A stretch of 6,782 bases of DNA from positions 1 to 6,782 of the forward strand of contig DAINSQ010000215.1 in the NCBI GenBank assembly GCA_036741235.1. The letters are read 5' to 3'. Origin of the DNA: JABWBR01 sp036741235. GTDB lineage: Bacteria; Bacteroidota; Bacteroidia; Chitinophagales; Saprospiraceae. This document shows, piece after piece, positions 1 to 4,388 of the stretch (the first letter of the stretch is position 1; each line of letters opens with the position of its first letter). The notes under the pieces were generated by a model. The model had not been told where the DNA came from and did no database searches. It saw only the letters and a list, made by a program, of their open reading frames with translations. The translations under genes were made by a program, and so were the position numbers.

Positions 1-148
1 CCGAGTTCTGGCCGATGTTCAGCGTCGTCAAACCCGACGGGTTCGGACACTGAGCGTTTAGCCAGGCAGGCGCAAATAGCAGCGCCGCGACGGCATATTT
101 TGAAAAAAAGCGAAATAGCCTCACAAGCGTAGTCGTCTTTAATTTCAT
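1..148 (-). CDS. Secreted protein, N-terminal fragment (runs off left edge)
   Basis: The minus strand is open from an ATG at 148-146 to the window edge, giving 49 codons without a stop. The N-terminus is a classical signal peptide. It has a basic n-region (Lys2, Lys4, Arg10, Arg13, Lys17), a hydrophobic stretch at about residues 18-30 (YAVAALLFAPAWL) and an Asn-Ala pair before Gln33, where signal peptidase I would cut. The mature start, QCPNPSGLTTLNIGQNS, resembles the entrance of a fibronectin type III or similar beta-sandwich module common in Bacteroidota surface proteins, but too little is present to assign a domain. Cleavage before Gln fits the Bacteroidota pattern in which exported proteins begin with a (pyro)Gln. 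The 236-nilobalet gap is not an issue: the gene is divergent from the LytTR regulator across about 300 bp. There is no clear Shine-Dalgarno before the ATG, which is normal for the phylum. Function is unknown. Confidence 0.8.
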   Translation of the reverse strand, partial: MKLKTTTLVRLFRFFSKYAVAALLFAPAWLNAQCPNPSGLTTLNIGQNS

Positions 149-346
149 GAGCAGTTGCTATTGTAACTTTTGCAACCTACTGTATTCAACAGCAGTGCGA
201 AAAATGCTTCAGGTCGTTGTGAAGTTTTCTATTCTGTATGTTTAAGTGTTGTATGCAATTATCCCTAAAAGAGATTCATAGTGTCATTGTATGGGATAGA
301 CACAAAAAAATTGTAACAGGAAGGGAACTCCATCATAGATGCGATA

Positions 347-354
347 CAAAGGTA
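347..354 (-). promoter_or_regulatory. Possible -7 element for the leftmost gene
   Basis: Read on the minus strand this is TACCTTTG, an exact match to the Bacteroidota -7 consensus TAnnTTTG. No matching -33 TTG/TTTG is found about 19-21 bases further upstream. The implied leader to the ATG at 148 would be about 190 bases. It is therefore only a weak candidate. Confidence 0.3.
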
Positions 355-365
355 AGACAAATTTC

Positions 366-397
366 GTTTATTCGGTTATTTGGTTATTCGGTTATTC
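366..397. repeat. Short tandem repeat, 4 x 8 bp (GGTTATTC)
   Basis: Four consecutive octamers read GTTTATTC, GGTTATTT, GGTTATTC and GGTTATTC. The last unit runs into an imperfect palindrome centred on GAATTC (392-409). Downstream CAAATAAAC (418-426) is nearly complementary to the first unit, so the region could fold back on itself. It lies just upstream of the LytTR gene. It belongs to the same GGTT-rich class as the repeats at 1563-1636 and 4302-4354. Confidence 0.7.
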
Positions 398-456
398 GAA
401 TTCAAATAATCACATGACAAATAAACAAAATACCTCCCCCTTCGTTAACATTGATC

Positions 457-1215
457 ATGAATATTTTAATAATAGAAGACGAACAACCTGCGGCAAAAAG
501 GTTACAACAGCTCGTGCTGAATTGCCAACCTGATGCAAAAATTCTGGCAAGCCTGGACAGCGTAGCCGCTTCGGTTGATTGGCTGTCGACACATCCTGCT
601 CCCGATCTTATTTTTATGGATATCCAGTTGGCCGACAACCTGAGTTTCGAGATATTCAACCAGGTGGAAGTCGGCACGCCGGTGATTTTCACCACGGCGT
701 TTGACCAGTACACACTCAAAGCATTTAAAGTCAACAGCATTGATTATTTGCTAAAGCCAATAGAACAAGAGGAACTGGCAGCAGCGCTGCGAAAATACGA
801 ACAGGTGTACGCCAAATCTCAGCAATACGACCTGCAAGTCATTCGCCATATGATGCGGCAAATGTCTCAGCCGAATTATAAGGAAAGATTTATTGTGAAA
901 AGCGGCCAGCAGCTTTCTTATATCAATACTACAGATATCGCCTATTTTTTTGCAGAAGACGGCGTGGTGCAAGCCATGACCTGGCCGGGGAAAAAATACC
1001 TGGTAGAATATACCCTGGATCAACTGGAGCCGCTACTTCCTCCCGCCAATTTTTTTCGCATTAACCGTAAGGTGATTGTTGAAATCAAAGCAGTAAAAAA
1101 AATCGCCCCCTATTTTAACAGCCGCCTGGCACTGACTGTGCATCCCCCTTACGAACAGGAAACAATAGTAAGTCGCGAAAGAGTGAGCGATTTTAAAAAA
1201 TGGCTGGACCAATAA
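457..1215 (+). CDS. LytTR-family response regulator (receiver + LytTR DNA-binding domain)
   Basis: This is a two-component response regulator of 252 residues. The N-terminal receiver domain (about residues 1-118) has the acidic pocket Glu7/Asp8, phosphoacceptor Asp55 in LIFMD, Thr79-Thr80 and the Lys100-Pro101 signature (YLLKPI). The C-terminal LytTR domain (about residues 148-252) shows the hallmark NFFRINR motif and a terminal VSRERVSDFKKWL helix. The family binds direct repeats in promoters after phosphorylation. I chose ATG 457 because the fold starts immediately (MNILIIEDE); an in-frame TTG at 451 would add only two residues. In Bacteroidota such regulators usually sit beside a LytS/YpdA-type histidine kinase. 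None is present here: the left neighbour is a divergent secreted protein and the right neighbour a tiny membrane ORF. The cognate kinase must be elsewhere. Targets cannot be inferred from this sequence. Confidence 0.95.
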   Translation: MNILIIEDEQPAAKRLQQLVLNCQPDAKILASLDSVAASVDWLSTHPAPDLIFMDIQLADNLSFEIFNQVEVGTPVIFTTAFDQYTLKAFKVNSIDYLLKPIEQEELAAALRKYEQVYAKSQQYDLQVIRHMMRQMSQPNYKERFIVKSGQQLSYINTTDIAYFFAEDGVVQAMTWPGKKYLVEYTLDQLEPLLPPANFFRINRKVIVEIKAVKKIAPYFNSRLALTVHPPYEQETIVSRERVSDFKKWLDQ

Positions 1216-1247
1216 TATTGGAAATTCCAGAATTTTGTGCATTTTTG
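1216..1247 (+). promoter_or_regulatory. Candidate Bacteroidota promoter upstream of the 43-residue membrane ORF
   Basis: TATTG (1216-1220) begins one base after the LytTR stop codon and is followed, after 19 bases, by CATTTTTG (1240-1247). This matches the phylum's TTG-N17-23-TAnnTTTG promoter except for the first base of the -7 box. Transcription would start near 1254 and give a leader of about 168 bases before the ATG at 1422. That leader contains an imperfect 10-bp stem (1283-1292 with 1318-1327, one mismatch). Confidence 0.45.
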
Positions 1248-1421
1248 CAGTTGAGGAGTAAATACGCTATAACTCTCCCTTTGTTGGCTGCCAAAACTTT
1301 ACCCCCTGATATACATAGGCCGCCAACGAATCATACTACACCAGACAGACAAAAATTACTGCTTTTCCTGTGAATCCAGGTAAGGCACAAGGATGTGTGT
1401 AAATAACAAATTATCATTCCT

Positions 1422-1553
1422 ATGAACCGAGATTATCCCAAGAACGTCATCGCGTTTGACCTCGTCATTGCACTACTGGTTTTTATCGGCTGTATTCTAT
1501 ACGCCATCACCCAACATCCCTCGGAGATAAGCGCTTTAGTGGGGGTGCCGTGA
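1422..1553 (+). CDS. Small single-pass membrane protein (43 residues), unknown function
   Basis: This short ORF begins MNRDYPKNVIAFD and continues into a hydrophobic stretch at about residues 9-29 (core LVIALLVFIGCILYAI). It ends with a polar tail of about 14 residues (ITQHPSEISALVGVP). The layout is that of a one-helix membrane protein with a short charged N-terminus. I do not recognise the family. Support for its being real: a clean hydrophobic segment of exactly bilayer length, flanking charges, a candidate promoter at 1216-1247, and a strong hairpin starting 9 bases after the stop. Against it: the ORF is short, there is no Shine-Dalgarno, and conservation cannot be checked here. A 10-codon ORF (1393-1425) ends in an ATGA overlap with its start codon. 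Proximity to the LytTR regulator allows, but does not show, a functional link. Confidence 0.5.
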   Translation: MNRDYPKNVIAFDLVIALLVFIGCILYAITQHPSEISALVGVP

Positions 1554-1562
1554 GACGGTTCC

Positions 1563-1636
1563 AGGTTGTAGGTTGTAGGTTGTAGGTTCTATGTTGTAGG
1601 TTCAACTTACAACCTACAACCTACAACCCACAACCT
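1563..1636. repeat. 34-bp inverted repeat built from GGTTGTA heptamers, between convergent genes
   Basis: The left arm (1563-1596) is a run of AGGTTGT-type heptamers. The right arm (1603-1636) is its complement with 3 mismatches in 34 positions (one would be G-U in RNA), leaving a 6-base loop. It starts 9 bases after the small membrane ORF and ends 3 bases before the stop codon of the M56 gene on the other strand, so it fills the gap between convergent genes. It could act as a bidirectional transcription stop, but neither side has a T-tract, so it is not a canonical intrinsic terminator. The tandem heptamers also allow slipped alternative pairings. Confidence 0.85.
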
Positions 1637-1639
1637 CCC

Positions 1640-3772
1640 CTACTCCTCCTTCCTCGTATCAATCACAATCCGGCTTTTTTTGCTGAGGTCGATGCCGGAA
1701 AAATCTTCGTACAAGCGTTTGTATTTGTTGTGGACCCCTTCCGGCTGCTTTTTGCCATTTACTTTGAGGTGCTCGCCGGTGAGTTCCATCTTGTACCCGC
1801 TTTTTCGGTCAATCAGACCGTCTTCAAGCAGATTGCCTTCCAGGATGCGTTCAAGCCGGTTGTTTACGATACCCGATTTATCAAAATATCCAAAAATATG
1901 GCCGTTCAATCGAGGCGCCAGGGCTAGTTCGCGTTCTGCCATCGCCTGGTGGCGCAGCGCAAGTTCCGCTTCGCGCAGGCGCTGTAGTTCTTCCCGGCGA
2001 TCTCCCTCTGCTTCGCGTTGGGCGGCCAGCGCTTCGCGCAGGGCTTCTTCGCGCAGCCCCCGCATATCTTCGTTCCTGAATGCAAGTTCGCCGGCTTTGT
2101 CGCGCAGTAATTGCTGCCGTTCGGCCAGAATTGCCGCGAGTTCGGCCTGCTCCAGTAAACCGCGATCCAGCTCAGATAAATTGATTTCAGGGAACCGAGG
2201 CATGACGGCGAAACCTTCCGGAGCTTCAAATTCTGTAATGACGGATGTGCGCCCTTCTTCGAGCGGCGCGCCGTCGAGCAATACTACGCCTGTTTTGGCT
2301 TCTATTTCAATCGTCATGGGCTTGCGGCCTTCTATTCCTTCAATTTCAATGACCGTATTGCCTTTTTCGTTTTTACCGGTGCTGAAGTTTTTAAAAGATC
2401 TCATCGCCAAATTGTCGCCCCAAAACGGCGTCGGAAAGTCAGGCGCCTCGGGTGCGTCGGGAATTTCAGGCATTCCCGGCCTGGGCGGCGCCGGCGGTAC
2501 CGGGGGCGCCGGCGGTACGGGCATGTCTTTGAGTATATCCTCGATCATGCGCTTGTATTGCCCATAATCCTCGGCGGGAACCTCTTTGCCTTCAACTTTG
2601 AGGTAAGTGATAGCGCCGTTGTTCAATCGCGCTTCTACTTGCTTGCCTTTGTGCTCGAGGTTGAACCTGATCTTGCCCTGCGGCAGCGAATCAGCTTTGA
2701 CAATAGCCGCAGCCGTATTGCGCTCAGATGAGGTAAATTCAGGTTGACGGGCGCCGATAGAGAGCCCGCCAACCAGTAAAAGTAACAGACAGGTGATGAT
2801 GATTTTTTCCATGGTGTTTGACTTATTTTGCGGTTGCTTCAATATGCGTTTGATGCGATGTAACAAGCGATGTTTGCGCCCTGAAAAAGCCATAGCATAT
2901 GCAGGCGCCCATTGCTGCATTTCCTGCAGCCCTACCAAAGCCCTGGCATAAGTGAGCGAGCTGCCGCATAGCCCCACCGCTATGTCGTCGCAGCAGTTTT
3001 CCCTTTCATCGCGAATGACGGCGCCGATCCACCACACAGAAGGATTGAAGTAAAAAATGATTTCTACGACCGACTGAACGATGTTCCACAGGTAGTCGCG
3101 GCGAAAAATATGCGCCAGTTCGTGCGCCAATACGGCTTCTACCTGCTCCGGCGTTAGCTGGTTGACTACCCCGACCGGCAATAATAAAACGGGTTTGATA
3201 TGGCCTATGACCATGGGCGAACGCGCCAATGTCGATTCCAGGAGCTGTACGGATACGCGAAGGCCTAAACGCCGGGATAACCGGCTGAGCATGTCTTGCC
3301 ATTCGCACACCATAGGCTTTGCACTGCTGTGCTTCAGCCGCTGTACATAGACCAGCCCGCCAAGCAAACGCAAGAGGAATACCCCCATTCCCGCCAGCCA
3401 CAAGACTACGATCAACGGCAAATGTTGGTTGAAATAAGCGGTAAATCGCTCCCGGAAAGTGACGATATCCGTGGCAGCGCCTTCAACCGGCGCCTGCTTA
3501 ATAACCAAACCCGCCACAACCGTTTCCGCCGGCTCTACTCCGCCGGCAAAAGGCCGGTATATACTCGCAAAAGTGCCGATAGCCAGGCCCAATACCAGCA
3601 ATAAAGCTATGTTGGACCACGCATACCGCAACCGCGCAGTTGCCCCGCGCCTGGCAACCAGCATTAATGCCAACCCAATGGCAATAATAGCCGCCTGCCA
3701 TAATGAGTGCAACACCGTCCAACCCAAAGCTTCTACCAAAGCGTCGTCCAGTATTGTATTGATCGTATCCAT
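1640..3772 (-). CDS. M56-family (BlaR1/MecR1-type) membrane metalloprotease with a non-penicillin-binding tail
   Basis: This 710-residue integral membrane zinc protease is probably the sensor partner of the BlaI repressor encoded 11 bases upstream. Predicted membrane segments lie at about 19-39, 54-73, 118-141 and 324-341. The catalytic HELAH motif (His217, Glu218, His221) lies in the loop between segments 3 and 4, as in BlaR1. Glu258 in RDERENCCDD is the likely third zinc ligand. After segment 4 BlaR1 carries a penicillin-binding-protein-like sensor. Here about 370 residues differ completely: a proline-rich stretch (about 418-448, PVPPAPPVPPAPP), a small acidic/beta region, and a charged Glu/Arg/Ala-rich probable coiled coil (about 535-620). 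A motif LKVxGK-x2-P...YKRxxED occurs twice (391-412 and 669-690), bracketing these parts. No SxxK acyl-serine context typical of a transpeptidase fold is recognisable. The inducing signal is unknown. Membership of M56 is firm; the specific role is inferred. Confidence 0.93.
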   Translation of the reverse strand: MDTINTILDDALVEALGWTVLHSLWQAAIIAIGLALMLVARRGATARLRYAWSNIALLLVLGLAIGTFASIYRPFAGGVEPAETVVAGLVIKQAPVEGAATDIVTFRERFTAYFNQHLPLIVVLWLAGMGVFLLRLLGGLVYVQRLKHSSAKPMVCEWQDMLSRLSRRLGLRVSVQLLESTLARSPMVIGHIKPVLLLPVGVVNQLTPEQVEAVLAHELAHIFRRDYLWNIVQSVVEIIFYFNPSVWWIGAVIRDERENCCDDIAVGLCGSSLTYARALVGLQEMQQWAPAYAMAFSGRKHRLLHRIKRILKQPQNKSNTMEKIIITCLLLLLVGGLSIGARQPEFTSSERNTAAAIVKADSLPQGKIRFNLEHKGKQVEARLNNGAITYLKVEGKEVPAEDYGQYKRMIEDILKDMPVPPAPPVPPAPPRPGMPEIPDAPEAPDFPTPFWGDNLAMRSFKNFSTGKNEKGNTVIEIEGIEGRKPMTIEIEAKTGVVLLDGAPLEEGRTSVITEFEAPEGFAVMPRFPEINLSELDRGLLEQAELAAILAERQQLLRDKAGELAFRNEDMRGLREEALREALAAQREAEGDRREELQRLREAELALRHQAMAERELALAPRLNGHIFGYFDKSGIVNNRLERILEGNLLEDGLIDRKSGYKMELTGEHLKVNGKKQPEGVHNKYKRLYEDFSGIDLSKKSRIVIDTRKEE

Positions 3773-3783
3773 ACGCTCCGGTT

Positions 3784-4170
3784 TTATGGTTGTTCTTTTT
3801 CAATTTTGTCAATCAATGCCTTGATCTCATCCAACTCAGCTTTCGAGGTTTTGTGATTACCCAGGGCCTGCATGACCATCTTCATGGCCGACCCCCGAAA
3901 GGCCGCCTCCACAAATTGGTCTAATAGCTGCTGCTGGGTGTCGCCCTCCCCCACTATCGCCCGGTATACGTGTACCCTGCTGTCAGTATTGCGATCCAGT
4001 ATTCCCTTTTCCAGCATGATCTGCATCAGCTTTAATGTGGTGGTGTAACCCACTTCACGCCGCTCACTCAACTTGTCGTTGATGAACCGCACCGTTGAAG
4101 GCCCGTATTGCCACAATACCTGCAGAATTTCCAGTTCCGCCTCGGTGGGCTTTGGTAGCTGTTCGCTCAT
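3784..4170 (-). CDS. BlaI/MecI-family winged-helix repressor
   Basis: This 128-residue protein has the usual length for the family. The N-terminal winged helix (about 1-72) contains the opening PTEAELEILQVLW, the VRFINDKL helix, the recognition helix region GYTTTLKLMQIMLEKG (41-56) and the wing RVHVYRAIV. The C-terminal part (about 78-128) forms the dimerisation helices. Family members bind promoter dyads as dimers and are inactivated by cleavage by the partner M56 protease. The Asn-Phe bond cut in staphylococcal BlaI is absent (no NF dipeptide anywhere), so any cleavage site must differ. The gene is first in a two-gene minus-strand operon with the protease and is preceded by three matching dyads (4189-4262) that are very probably its own operators. 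Confidence 0.95.
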   Translation of the reverse strand: MSEQLPKPTEAELEILQVLWQYGPSTVRFINDKLSERREVGYTTTLKLMQIMLEKGILDRNTDSRVHVYRAIVGEGDTQQQLLDQFVEAAFRGSAMKMVMQALGNHKTSKAELDEIKALIDKIEKEQP

Positions 4171-4188
4171 GTTGCGCTGTTGTTTTAT

Positions 4189-4204
4189 TACGAAAGAATT
4201 CGTA
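4189..4204. promoter_or_regulatory. Putative BlaI operator 1 (over the transcription start)
   Basis: TACGAA-AGAA-TTCGTA, a 16-bp dyad with perfect 6-bp arms, lies 18 bases upstream of the blaI start codon and overlaps the start point predicted from the -7 box at 4208-4215. The outer TAC/GTA resembles the TACA/TGTA half-sites bound by staphylococcal BlaI/MecI. Confidence 0.8.
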
Positions 4205-4207
4205 GAA

Positions 4208-4238
4208 CAAAAGTGTACGAAAGTTTTCGTAATGTCAA
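4208..4238 (-). promoter_or_regulatory. Candidate promoter of the blaI-M56 operon
   Basis: On the minus strand, TTG (4238-4236) is followed after 20 bases by CACTTTTG (4215-4208). This matches the Bacteroidota TTG-N19-21-TAnnTTTG form except for the first -7 base. Transcription would start near 4201-4203, leaving about 30 bases of leader. Operator 2 occupies the spacer and operator 1 the start point, which supports direct repression. Confidence 0.65.
4216..4231. promoter_or_regulatory. Putative BlaI operator 2 (in the promoter spacer)
   Basis: TACGAA-AGTT-TTCGTA, the second copy of the dyad, lies wholly between the candidate -33 and -7 elements. It is 27 bp centre-to-centre from operator 1 and 31 bp from operator 3. 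Binding here would directly exclude RNA polymerase. Confidence 0.8.
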
Positions 4239-4246
4239 GTTTCTAC

Positions 4247-4262
4247 TACGAAAATTTTCGTA
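4247..4262. promoter_or_regulatory. Putative BlaI operator 3 (upstream of the promoter)
   Basis: TACGAA-AATT-TTCGTA is a perfect 16-bp palindrome, the most symmetrical of the three sites. It lies upstream of the -33 element and may strengthen repression by cooperative binding. Confidence 0.78.
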
Positions 4263-4296
4263 TTGAAATGTTAAAATTACTGGCGTGAACTGTGAA

Positions 4297-4371
4297 TTGG
4301 CTATCGGTTGTCAGTTATCGGTTGTCAGTTATAAAAACCTATAAACCTATAAACAAACCGATTACAGCCAA
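4297..4371. repeat. Tandem repeats (2 x 14 bp TATCGGTTGTCAGT; 2 x 8 bp AAACCTAT) inside a weak stem
   Basis: TATCGGTTGTCAGT occurs twice in perfect tandem (4302-4329), followed by two perfect AAACCTAT units (4335-4350) and a partial third. TTGGCTATCGG (4297-4307) can pair with CCGATTACAGCCAA (4358-4371) with a 3-base bulge, so the block is a GGTT-rich left arm facing an AACC-rich right arm. It lies between the end of the repeat-protein gene and the blaI operators and could mark the transcript end, but there is no strong terminator stem or T-tract. Confidence 0.65.
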
Positions 4372-4388
4372 CCCACAACAATCCGGCA

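Larger units (their letters stand above)
149..456. other. Divergent intergenic region, mostly without recognisable features
   Basis: This roughly 308 bp A+T-rich gap lies between the divergent secreted-protein gene and the LytTR regulator and must hold both promoters. I see no credible small ORF or RNA gene in it. It contains one possible minus-strand -7 element (347-354) and a set of 8-bp GGTTATTC repeats (366-397), both listed separately. A weak 5-bp stem (GTTGC at 154-158 with GCAAC at 172-176, 13-base loop) lies just upstream of the minus-strand start codon and may be chance. Confidence 0.6.

Noticed and set aside
339..533. Plus-strand 64-codon open frame across the GGTTATTC repeats
   Set aside because: It overlaps the start of the well-supported LytTR gene in another frame and its product shows no recognisable feature.
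1680..2567. Plus-strand open frame of 295 codons opposite the M56 gene
   Set aside because: It is the mirror of the high-GC coiled-coil and proline-rich coding region. The product is Ser/Arg-rich low complexity with no domain, while the minus strand encodes a continuous protein with a clear HELAH protease core.
1640..3772. Calling the pair a beta-lactam resistance sensor system (blaR1/blaI)
   Set aside because: There is no penicillin-binding sensor domain and no beta-lactamase or alternative PBP gene in the window, so the antibiotic role of the named staphylococcal system is unsupported.
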